DNA of 5,796 nucleotides from the NCBI GenBank assembly GCA_016880225.1, contig JAEHDT010000169.1, positions 1-5,796 of the forward strand. The letters are read 5' to 3'. A program made the translations under genes and the position numbers. The DNA is from Gemmatimonadota bacterium. Its GTDB lineage: Bacteria > Gemmatimonadota > Gemmatimonadetes > Gemmatimonadales > GWC2-71-9. The notes beneath the pieces are model-generated. The model saw only the letters and a program-made list of their open reading frames with translations. It was not told the DNA's origin and made no database searches. Below, piece by piece: positions 1 to 5,516 of the stretch; the first letter of the stretch is position 1, and each line of letters begins with the position of its first letter.

Positions 1-1103
1 CTCTCCTCGGTGCCGGCGAGCATCGAGCCCATCATGACGCTCTCGGCGCCGGCGGCGAGCGCCTTGACGACGTCCCCCGAGTACTTGATGCCGCCGTCGG
101 CGATCACCGGGACGTCGCCCGCGCCCCGGACGCCGTCCCGGATCGCCGTGATCTGGGGCACGCCGACGCCCGTGACCACGCGCGTCGTACAGATCGACCC
201 CGGGCCCACGCCGACCTTCACGGCATCGACGCCGCGCTCGACGAGCGCGCGCGCCCCGGCCTCGGTCCCCACGTTGCCGCCCACCAGCTGCGCGTCGGGG
301 AACGCCTCGCGCAGGCACGCGACGGTCTTGAGCACACCCTCCGAATGCCCGTGCGCCGAATCCACGACGATCACGTCGCATCCGGCGTCGATCAGGGCGC
401 GGGCCCGCGTCAGCGCGTCCGGCGTGCCGCCGACCGCGGCGGCCACGCGCAACCGGCCGTGCTCGTCTTTGTTGGCGTGGGGGTGCCGCCGGCGCTTGAA
501 GATGTCCTTGATGGTGATGAGGCCCTTCAACACCCCGCGCTCGTCCACCACCGGCAGCTTCTCGATGCGGTGCTTCCCGAGGATCCGCTCCGCCTCCTCC
601 AGCGTGGTCCCCACCGGCGCGGTCACCAGCCGGTCCTTCGTCATCGCGTCGCGGATGGGGCGGTCGAGCTCGCGCTCGAACTGCAGGTCGCGGTTGGTGA
701 TGATGCCCACCAGCCGGCCGGCGTCGTCCACGATCGGCACGCCCGAGATCTTGAACCGCTCCATCAGGCGCACCGCCTCGCGCACCGGCCGGTCGGGGCC
801 GAGCGTGATGGGGTGGAGGATCATCCCGGACTCGCTGCGCTTCACGCGATCCACTTCGGCCGCCTGGCGGTCCACGGGCATGTTCTTGTGGATCACCCCG
901 ATCCCGCCCTCGCGCGCGATCGCGATGGCCATCTCCGCTTCGGTGACGGTGTCCATCGCGGCGGATACGAGCGGGATGTTGAGGGAGATACCGCGGGTGA
1001 AGCGGGAGCGCACGTCTACGTTGCGGGGGTGCACGCTCGACAGCCGCGGCACGAGCAGAACGTCGTCGAAGGTGAGGGCGGCGGCCGGGCGGAAGGTACC
1101 CAT
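1..1103 (-). CDS. guaB: IMP dehydrogenase (C-terminus cut off by window edge)
   Basis: IMP dehydrogenase oxidises IMP to XMP with NAD+, the committed step of GMP synthesis, in the cytoplasm. The 367 visible residues read as the standard family layout. The N-terminal barrel strand has LTFDDVLLVP (residues 10-19) and SAAMDTVTE (48-56). A Bateman module of two CBS domains follows at about 95-150 and 155-205. The barrel then resumes with the NAD-site VDSAHGHS (247-254), GGNVGT (275-280) and the active-site loop GPGSICTTR (300-308), whose nucleophile is Cys305. This is the same residue number as in the E. coli enzyme. IADGGIKYSGD (334-344) is the IMP phosphate-binding segment. The last visible residues are AGTEE, so roughly 120 residues, including the mobile flap with the catalytic Arg/Tyr, lie outside the window. 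The ATG is placed eight codons before the conserved LTFDD, as is usual. No good Shine-Dalgarno precedes it. Only 8 bp separate it from the upstream gene's stop, so translation probably depends on that gene. Confidence 0.97.
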   Translation of the reverse strand, partial: MGTFRPAAALTFDDVLLVPRLSSVHPRNVDVRSRFTRGISLNIPLVSAAMDTVTEAEMAIAIAREGGIGVIHKNMPVDRQAAEVDRVKRSESGMILHPITLGPDRPVREAVRLMERFKISGVPIVDDAGRLVGIITNRDLQFERELDRPIRDAMTKDRLVTAPVGTTLEEAERILGKHRIEKLPVVDERGVLKGLITIKDIFKRRRHPHANKDEHGRLRVAAAVGGTPDALTRARALIDAGCDVIVVDSAHGHSEGVLKTVACLREAFPDAQLVGGNVGTEAGARALVERGVDAVKVGVGPGSICTTRVVTGVGVPQITAIRDGVRGAGDVPVIADGGIKYSGDVVKALAAGAESVMMGSMLAGTEE

Positions 1104-1111
1104 GGCGAAAG

Positions 1112-1447
1112 TTACTGGGCGGGGGGCGTTTCCTCAACCTTCGGCTTGTCGGCCGAAGCCTTCTGCGCCTCTTCCACCGCGGCCTTCCCCGCCGCGGCCA
1201 CCTTCTCGAGCAACTTGCCCGCCTTGCCCACCGCGTCCATCGTCCCGCGAATGATGTTCACCGGAACCCGGCCCGCGCGCAGCGTGTCCTCCAGCGTTTC
1301 GGCGACCCGCTGGAACGGCGCGGCGCCGGCGGGCCGCTCGGCGTACTTCGATTCCAGGAACTCGACGTAGTCGAGTACCTGGTACGCCTTGTCCTCGGGG
1401 AGCGCATCGAGCTTCCGGAGCAGGCGGTCGCGCAGGATGTCGTTCAT
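1112..1447 (-). CDS. Hypothetical 111-aa protein, DUF2281-like N-terminus and Ala/Lys-rich helical tail
   Basis: I cannot assign a function to this 111-residue protein. Residues 1-37 (MNDILRDRLLRKLDALPEDK, then AYQVLDYVEFLESKYAE) resemble the short helical pattern 'L..LPE...QVLDFIEFL..K' found in DUF2281 and some antitoxin-like proteins. A Pro/Ala hinge follows at 38-44. Residues 45-98 are probably amphipathic helix (VAETLEDTLRAG, then GKAGKLLEKVAAAGKAAVEEAQKA), and the last residues are charged and Pro-rich. There is no signal peptide or membrane segment, so it is probably cytoplasmic. The start is chosen because its ATG overlaps the TGA of the preceding gene by 4 bp (ATGA, 1444-1447), a classic translational-coupling arrangement. 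A longer open frame extends upstream to 1813 but only shadows the SH3-repeat gene. It sits between a secreted protein and guaB in one operon. The DUF2281 likeness could suggest an antitoxin, but no toxin-like partner is adjacent. Confidence 0.82.
   Translation of the reverse strand: MNDILRDRLLRKLDALPEDKAYQVLDYVEFLESKYAERPAGAAPFQRVAETLEDTLRAGRVPVNIIRGTMDAVGKAGKLLEKVAAAGKAAVEEAQKASADKPKVEETPPAQ
1444..1447 (-). other. ATGA stop/start overlap
   Basis: On the minus strand these four bases read ATGA. The TGA ends the SH3-repeat gene and the ATG starts the 111-residue gene. Upstream there is only a weak purine stretch (GAGA) as a ribosome site, so re-initiation by the terminating ribosome is the likely way the small gene is translated. 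Confidence 0.8.
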
Positions 1448-2523
1448 GGCAGGGTCTCTAGGCTGATCAGATCGAGCACCGGGTTGCCGAGGAATCGCGT
1501 GCGGCCGGTACGGACGCGCGCGGTGACCTGGACCGTCGTGAGGGGCGCGAGCGCCTCGAGCTGGGCGCGCTTCGCCTCCGGAACCACGACGTAGACGAAG
1601 CCGCGTTCGGGAAGCGGCCCGCGCGCCAGGACGTAGGTGGCGCCGGCCGGAATCTCGGGCCGCAGCTCGTCCGCCTTCTGCGTCGAGATGAACTGCAGCG
1701 TCCAGCGGAGCACTTGTCCCGCGTAGCGCTGCGGGTCGGTCCGCAGCTCGGCGGCCGTGATCCCCACCAGCACGCCGGGCGGCGCGATCTCCAGGTCCGC
1801 GCTCTTCACCCATCCCTCGAGCTCGACGCGCGTCCAGTCGCCCGAGCGGCCCAGCACGCGCAGCGGCGCAGACGGCGCCAGCGTCCCGGCGGGCTGTCCC
1901 TCGGGCGCCCGGTACAGGACGGTCCGCCGTGCGGACTCGACGCGGGCCGGGTCCACCGGCGCGGACCCGGCGGCGAGCGGCGTCGTATCGGCGGACGTCG
2001 CCGGCCGCTTGGGTGGCGGGGGCGGCGCCGCTCGCGCCTGCCCCGTGTCCGAATCCGCGGGCGCAGCGCTGCGCGAGCTCGCGACCTGCGCCACCGCCTC
2101 AAGGTCGGCCTTCTCCACCCAGCCCGCGCGCGTCACGTGCACCCAGCGATCCGACGTCCCCTCCGCCACGCGGTTCAGCAGAAACCCCTCGGGCAGCTTC
2201 CCGATCAGGGCGCCCGCCGGTGCCGACCGCAGATTCTCTTCGGGCGCCCGCGTCACGGACAGGTCGTAGCCGGCGCGCGGCGTGGGGCCGACCGACGTCG
2301 CGAAGATCCAGCCTTCGAGGGTCACGCCCTGCCAGCCGTCCTGGTCGTCACCCCCCACGAGCACCGCTCCCCGTGCCAGCCGCGCCAGCTTCTTGCCCCC
2401 CGCCTCCTGATAGAACCAGGCGCCGTCGGTGGTGACGCGATAGCGCGCTTGGGCCGCGAGCGGCATGGGGAGCGCGAGCGACAGGACAACTGGAAGCGCG
2501 CGGAATGCCCGGCTAGATTGCAT
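1444..2523 (-). CDS. Secreted protein with three SH3-like modules and a C-terminal domain of unknown fold
   Basis: This is a 359-residue exported protein that I do not recognise as a named family. Residues 1-25 form a signal peptide: basic n-region (SSRAFR), hydrophobic core (LPVVLSLALPMPL) and AAQ cleavage region. Three bacterial-SH3-like modules follow, each ending in a Gly-Trp strand: about 27-78 (EGWIFATSVG, W72), 86-142 (AGWVEKADLE, W135) and 200-246 (EGWVKSADLE, W238). The last two share the near-identical ending GWV-x-x-ADLE, so they look like internal duplications. A low-complexity Pro/Ala linker (about 147-190, with a run of five prolines) separates module 2 from module 3. Residues 252-359 are a beta-rich domain that may be OB-like (LRWTLQFIS, TVQVTARVRTG), and that fold guess is inference. 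SH3b domains commonly bind peptidoglycan or cell-surface ligands, so a periplasmic role is likely. The ATG follows GGAGG with only a 2-nt spacer. The frame runs further upstream to 2904, but that part is antisense to gpmI and lacks any export signal. Confidence 0.88.
   Translation of the reverse strand: MQSSRAFRALPVVLSLALPMPLAAQARYRVTTDGAWFYQEAGGKKLARLARGAVLVGGDDQDGWQGVTLEGWIFATSVGPTPRAGYDLSVTRAPEENLRSAPAGALIGKLPEGFLLNRVAEGTSDRWVHVTRAGWVEKADLEAVAQVASSRSAAPADSDTGQARAAPPPPPKRPATSADTTPLAAGSAPVDPARVESARRTVLYRAPEGQPAGTLAPSAPLRVLGRSGDWTRVELEGWVKSADLEIAPPGVLVGITAAELRTDPQRYAGQVLRWTLQFISTQKADELRPEIPAGATYVLARGPLPERGFVYVVVPEAKRAQLEALAPLTTVQVTARVRTGRTRFLGNPVLDLISLETLP
2514..2519 (+). promoter_or_regulatory. 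Possible -10 element for gpmI
   Basis: TAGATT lies in a small AT-rich island within otherwise G+C-rich DNA and keeps the important T, A and final T of a sigma-70 -10 box. Transcription would begin around 2525-2527, giving a leader of only about 8 nt. No convincing -35 is seen (TGGAAG lies 17 bp upstream). The element would sit inside the start of the divergent SH3-repeat gene. Confidence 0.2.
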
Positions 2524-2525
2524 CG

Positions 2526-2530
2526 CCTCC
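2526..2530 (-). promoter_or_regulatory. Candidate Shine-Dalgarno for the SH3-repeat gene
   Basis: The minus strand reads GGAGG followed by CG and then the ATG at 2523. The match to the anti-SD is good, but the 2-nt spacer is shorter than usual. It is the only ribosome-site-like motif near this start and fills half of the 10-bp spacer between the divergent genes. Confidence 0.4.
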
Positions 2531-2533
2531 AAT

Positions 2534-4075
2534 ATGGCAAAGCGGAATGGGCCGCGCACCCCGGTCGTCCTGATCGTGCTCGACGGCTGGGGCTTCCGCC
2601 CCGGCCGCGAAGGCAATGCCGTCGAGCTCGGGCACACGCCCACATGGCACCGCCTGTGGAGCCGGGCGCCACGCACCCTCCTCAACGCGTCGGGGCTCGC
2701 GGTGGGACTTCCCGAGGGCCAGATCGGCAACAGCGAAGTGGGACACCTGAACCTCGGCGCGGGTCGCGTCGTGCCGCAGGACATCGTGCGCATCTCCCAG
2801 GCGATCGAGTCCGGCGAGTTCTTCCGGCTGCCGTCGCTGGTCGAGCTGTGCGGCGCCGTGAAGCGGCGCGGCGGCACGCTGCACCTGCTCGGCCTGATCG
2901 GCAACGGCGGCGTGCACGCGCTCGATCAACACCTGGTCGCCGCGGTCATGCTCGGCCACCTCCACGAGCTGCCGGTCGCGATCCACGCGTGGCTCGACGG
3001 GCGCGACACTCCGCCACAATCGGGACTCGGGTTCATGCAGGAGCTTGCGGACCTGCTCGCCCAGTACGGCGGCCGCGCCGTCGTATCGACGGTGGTGGGC
3101 CGCTATTACGCCATGGACCGCGACAAGCGGTGGGAGCGCACCAAGATCGCGTACGACGCGATGGTGCACGGCGTGGGCGCGCCGGCCGCGGATCCGCTCG
3201 CCGCCATCCGGCAGGCGTACGAGGCCGGCGAGACCGACGAGTTCGTGATGCCGCGCGTGATCGCGGGCACGCCCCGGATTCGCTCCGGCGACGGTGTCTT
3301 CTGCTTCAACTACCGCGCCGACCGGATGCGGCAGATGGTGCGCGCGCTCGCGGTAGAAGGGTTCGACAGCTTCGATACCGGCGCGCGTCCCGCAGTCGAT
3401 CTCGTCACCATGACGCAGTACGACGAGACGTTCCGGTTTCCCATGGCATTCGGGCCGATGGTCCTGTCGCAGATCGTGGCGGAGGTGCTGTCGCAGCGGG
3501 GCAAGACGATGTTTCGCACCGCGGAGACGGAGAAGTACGCCCACGTCACGTACTTCTTCAACGGCGGGGTCGAGACCCCCTACCCGGGTGAGGAGCGGCT
3601 GCTCGTGCCGTCGCAGAAGGTCGCGACGTACGACCTGATGCCGGAGATGAGCGCACCCGGCGTCACCGACGTACTCTGCAAGGCGATCGAAGCGGGTCAT
3701 CACGACTTCATTCTGTGCAACTACGCGAACGGGGACATGGTCGGTCACTCCGGGGTACTAAGCGCCGCCGTGAAGGCGGTGGAAACCGTCGATCAGTGCC
3801 TCGAGCGGGTGCTCCAGAGCGCGGAGCGGCGCGACGCGACGCTGCTCGTGACGGCGGACCACGGCAACTGCGAGCTCATGATCGACCCCACGACCGACGG
3901 CCCCCACACGGCGCACACCACGAATCCGGTGCCGATCTGCATCGTGGGCGAGCGGGAGCAGGGCCCGTTGCGCCACGGCGGCGCGCTGTGCGACGTGGGG
4001 CCCACCGTGCTGCGCATGCTCGACATCGAACCACCGCCCGAGATGACGGGGCGGGACCTGCGGGAGACGGACTAA
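2534..4075 (+). CDS. gpmI: 2,3-bisphosphoglycerate-independent phosphoglycerate mutase
   Basis: This metal-dependent cytoplasmic enzyme (iPGM) interconverts 3- and 2-phosphoglycerate in glycolysis and gluconeogenesis through a phosphoserine intermediate. At 513 residues it matches the usual family length. Visible signatures, in order: VLIVLDGWG with metal ligand D17; GNSEVGHLNLGAGR with phosphoserine S67; GGVH (H128); LDGRDTPP (154-161); GRYYAMDRDKRWER; FNYRADRMRQ; TAETEKYAHVTYFFNGG; DMVGH with metal ligands D401 and H405; TADHGN with D442 and H443; and HTAHTTNPVP with H461. All metal and phosphoserine residues are kept. Two small departures from the common consensus are IGNGGVHAL in place of SDGGVHS, and ANGDMVGH in place of ANPDMVGH. 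The ATG at 2534 is preferred because the family normally begins 8-10 residues before PVVLIVLDGWG. An in-frame ATG at 2465 would add 23 residues antisense to the neighbour's signal peptide. No Shine-Dalgarno precedes the start (it follows CCTCC), suggesting a short or leaderless mRNA. The TAA overlaps the next ATG by one base. Confidence 0.97.
   Translation: MAKRNGPRTPVVLIVLDGWGFRPGREGNAVELGHTPTWHRLWSRAPRTLLNASGLAVGLPEGQIGNSEVGHLNLGAGRVVPQDIVRISQAIESGEFFRLPSLVELCGAVKRRGGTLHLLGLIGNGGVHALDQHLVAAVMLGHLHELPVAIHAWLDGRDTPPQSGLGFMQELADLLAQYGGRAVVSTVVGRYYAMDRDKRWERTKIAYDAMVHGVGAPAADPLAAIRQAYEAGETDEFVMPRVIAGTPRIRSGDGVFCFNYRADRMRQMVRALAVEGFDSFDTGARPAVDLVTMTQYDETFRFPMAFGPMVLSQIVAEVLSQRGKTMFRTAETEKYAHVTYFFNGGVETPYPGEERLLVPSQKVATYDLMPEMSAPGVTDVLCKAIEAGHHDFILCNYANGDMVGHSGVLSAAVKAVETVDQCLERVLQSAERRDATLLVTADHGNCELMIDPTTDGPHTAHTTNPVPICIVGEREQGPLRHGGALCDVGPTVLRMLDIEPPPEMTGRDLRETD
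4063..4066 (+). promoter_or_regulatory. Shine-Dalgarno supporting the ATG at 4075
   Basis: GGAG, within GGGAGA, lies at the end of gpmI with an 8-nt spacer to the ATG of the outer-membrane-protein gene. It supports this start over the in-frame GTG at 4129, whose nearest purine stretch abuts the codon. If correct, the octamer repeat that follows is translated. Confidence 0.55.
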
Positions 4076-4830
4076 TGGGCGGACAGGCGGTCGGGCGGTC
4101 GGGCGGTCGGTTCCTACGGTGCGCAGAGGTGACGATCGCGGCGGCGCTCCTCACCGCCGGTCCGCCTGACCGCCTGTCCGCCCAGGTCGGCCACGAGCCC
4201 GCCCATTCACCCTATCACGACGTCGCGCGCGGCACCGTCGCCGTGGTGACGTTCGGGTACCTGGGCGGCAGCCGGGGCAGTGTGGGCGTCGGCATCTCGA
4301 ACGGGGCGATCGGCGGAATCCGCTACGAGCCGCAGTTCGGCGCCATCGGCGCCTCGCTGGGCGTCGCGTACGGCCGCACCACGAGCTTCGTGGTGGACCC
4401 GCTCAAGGACTCCGTGTCGCGCAAGAGCGGCCCGTACGACAATGCCGTCGTGATCGCCGACGCGGGGCTTCAGCTCGTGCTCACCGGACGGAAGACGTGG
4501 CGCGGCTTCGCGCCCTACATCGGCGGGGCGCTGGGCGTGGCGGTCGCGGGCAGCCTGGCGCGAGACTCGAGCGGCTACGAGTTCGGCACCAAGATCACGC
4601 TGGCTCCCAACGCGGGCGTGCGTTGGTATCCCGCCCGCCGGCTGTCCGTGCGGGGGGACTTCCGTCTGCTCTTGTGGAAGCTCAAGTATCCCGTGTCGTA
4701 CAAGGTGCCCGGACCCGCGGGATGCACCCCTGACACGCCTGGTTGCACTCGCGTACTTCCCACCACCGCGTCGCTGACGGAATGGACGGCGCACCCCTGG
4801 GCCACGATCGGCGTGGGATGGACTTTCTAG
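4075..4830 (+). CDS. Predicted small outer-membrane beta-barrel protein
   Basis: This 251-residue protein is predicted to be exported and inserted in the outer membrane; its substrate or role is unknown. The N-terminus has a basic region (R8, R12, R15), a hydrophobic core at about 19-28 (VTIAAALLTA) and a cleavage region near LSAQ (34-37). The stretch PPDR (30-33) before the cleavage site is unusual for a signal peptide. The mature part is rich in Gly and aromatic residues with alternating hydrophobic strands, for example VAVVTFGYLGG, FAPYIGGALGVAV, LAPNAGVRWYP and LSVRGDFRLLLWKLKYPV. It ends in ATIGVGWTF, with the terminal Phe typical of BAM-dependent barrels. The length suits an eight-stranded OmpA/OmpW-like barrel, which is inference. 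Cys217 and Cys224 (GCTPDTPGC) could form a disulfide in a surface loop. It starts in a TAATG overlap with gpmI and overlaps tupB by 13 bp. The first 37 codons contain both arms of a large inverted repeat. Confidence 0.8.
   Translation: MGGQAVGRSGGRFLRCAEVTIAAALLTAGPPDRLSAQVGHEPAHSPYHDVARGTVAVVTFGYLGGSRGSVGVGISNGAIGGIRYEPQFGAIGASLGVAYGRTTSFVVDPLKDSVSRKSGPYDNAVVIADAGLQLVLTGRKTWRGFAPYIGGALGVAVAGSLARDSSGYEFGTKITLAPNAGVRWYPARRLSVRGDFRLLLWKLKYPVSYKVPGPAGCTPDTPGCTRVLPTTASLTEWTAHPWATIGVGWTF
4077..4110 (+). repeat. Tandem octamer array RGGCGGWC, four copies (left arm)
   Basis: Four consecutive 8-bp units are seen: GGGCGGAC (4077), AGGCGGTC (4085), GGGCGGTC (4093) and GGGCGGTC (4101), followed by GG. 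The last two are identical. The array begins at the G of the start codon and encodes the Gly/Arg-rich n-region of the signal peptide. Because the unit is not a multiple of three, gain or loss of one copy would shift the reading frame. Confidence 0.85.
4152..4183 (-). repeat. Octamer array in opposite orientation (right arm)
   Basis: Read on the minus strand, the units are GGGCGGAC (4183-4176), AGGCGGTC (4175-4168), AGGCGGAC (4167-4160) and a degenerate CGGCGGTG (4159-4152). They match the left array unit for unit in mirrored order. On the plus strand they encode the end of the signal peptide, including the PPDRLSA segment. Confidence 0.8.
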
Positions 4831-5516
4831 CGGAGGGATTCAGGCGCGCCCTCGCACTGCTGTTATCGGGCGACGCCGAGGTGTACGGCATCGCCCTCCT
4901 CACGCTCCGAATCGGCCTGCTGGCCACCATCGTCGCCTGCGGCATCGGCATTCCCACCGGGTTCGTGCTCGCTACCAAGCGGTTCTGGGGCCGTCGCGCC
5001 GCGCTCACCGTCGTGAACACGGCACTCGCCTTCCCCACCGTCGTCGTGGGCCTGTTGTTGTACGGCATGCTGTCCCGCAGAGGGCCGCTCGGCGGCGTGG
5101 AATGGCTATACACCTGGCAGGCGATCGTGGTGGGCGACGTGCTGCTCGCATTCCCGATCGCCGCCGCCCTGGCCGCGGCCGCCGTGCAGGGCGTGGACCC
5201 CCGCATCCGCCGCACCGCCGAAACGCTCGGCGCGGCCCGCTGGCGCACGGCGTGGACCGTGGCGCGCGAAGCCCGCTTCGCCCTCGCCGCGGTGATCACG
5301 ACGGCGTTCGGCCACGTGGTGGCCGAGATCGGATCCGCGATGACCGTGGGCGGCAATATCCGCGGTCAAACCCGCACGCTGACGACCGCCGTCGCCCTGT
5401 ACACGAGTCAGGGGGACTTCGGGCTGGCCCTCGCGCTGGGTCTCATCCTGCTGCTGCTCGCGCTGCTCGTGAACGTCGCCCTGCAGGCGCTCCAGGGCCG
5501 GGGCGGCCATGCTTGA
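4818..5516 (+). CDS. tupB: Tungstate-type ABC transporter permease
   Basis: This 232-residue inner-membrane permease belongs to the TupB branch of oxyanion ABC importers, which pass tungstate (possibly molybdate) delivered by a periplasmic binding protein. About five membrane segments are visible, near residues 25-51, 61-86, 101-123, 155-178 and 202-224. The AFPTVVVGLLLYGMLSRRGPLG segment (71-92), the EAA-type loop AETLGAARWRTAWTVAREAR (134-153) that contacts the ATPase, and SAMTVGGNIRGQTRTLTTAV (173-192) followed by TSQGDFGLALALGLILLLLA closely match what I know of TupB proteins. The length is normal for the family. The ATG at 4818 is chosen because MDFLAEGFRRALALLLSGD resembles usual TupB N-termini; it overlaps the upstream stop by 13 bp. 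A GGAGGG lies just after the start rather than before it, so translation is probably coupled to the upstream gene. The binding protein TupA is not upstream and would have to lie to the right or elsewhere. Substrate choice between tungstate and molybdate cannot be settled from sequence alone. Confidence 0.88.
   Translation: MDFLAEGFRRALALLLSGDAEVYGIALLTLRIGLLATIVACGIGIPTGFVLATKRFWGRRAALTVVNTALAFPTVVVGLLLYGMLSRRGPLGGVEWLYTWQAIVVGDVLLAFPIAAALAAAAVQGVDPRIRRTAETLGAARWRTAWTVAREARFALAAVITTAFGHVVAEIGSAMTVGGNIRGQTRTLTTAVALYTSQGDFGLALALGLILLLLALLVNVALQALQGRGGHA

Larger units (their letters stand above)
4076..4184. repeat. Large imperfect inverted repeat with 33-nt arms
   Basis: The left arm 4076-4108 is the reverse complement of the right arm 4152-4184 at 29 of 33 positions, plus one G-U pair in RNA, around a 43-nt loop (4109-4151). 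The outermost 17 bp (4076-4092 with 4168-4184) pair perfectly. In the mRNA this would be a very stable G+C-rich hairpin. It takes in the second and third bases of the ATG at 4075, while leaving the Shine-Dalgarno at 4063-4066 outside. There is no U-tract, so it is not a standard terminator. Each arm consists of tandem 8-bp units. Confidence 0.85.

Noticed and set aside
1177..1197. CCGCGG...CCGCGG dyad
   Set aside because: Each half is a six-base palindrome of its own, expected by chance in G+C-rich coding DNA; there is no extended pairing.
10..1370. Two long plus-strand open frames (414 and 341 codons) across 10-1370
   Set aside because: They are antisense to guaB and the small gene. Their translations are Pro/Arg/Ser- or His/Arg-rich with no recognisable motif, while the minus strand gives a clear IMP dehydrogenase.
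1112..1813. The 111-residue gene starting far upstream as a 233-residue protein
   Set aside because: The extra part lies out of frame within the SH3-repeat gene and is Arg/Ala-rich without pattern. The ATGA overlap at 1444-1447 gives a natural start.
1714..3591. A 625-codon plus-strand open frame
   Set aside because: It runs antisense across the SH3-repeat gene and then out of frame through gpmI. The product is extremely Arg-rich, typical of shadow frames in G+C-rich DNA.
2513..3748. A 411-codon minus-strand open frame opposite gpmI
   Set aside because: It has no motif and a His/Arg/Val-rich composition. gpmI on the other strand is unambiguous.
4129..4131. GTG as the start of the outer-membrane protein
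   Set aside because: It would give a signal peptide without a basic n-region and has no spaced Shine-Dalgarno. The ATG at 4075 has GGAG 8 nt upstream and overlaps the gpmI stop.
4076..4184. The inverted repeat as a rho-independent terminator
   Set aside because: The loop is 43 nt, there is no T-tract after the right arm, and the structure lies inside a coding frame that continues to 4830.
4207..4794. A 195-codon minus-strand open frame opposite the barrel gene
   Set aside because: It has low-complexity Arg/Ala composition, and the plus strand gives a coherent signal peptide, barrel strands and terminal Phe.
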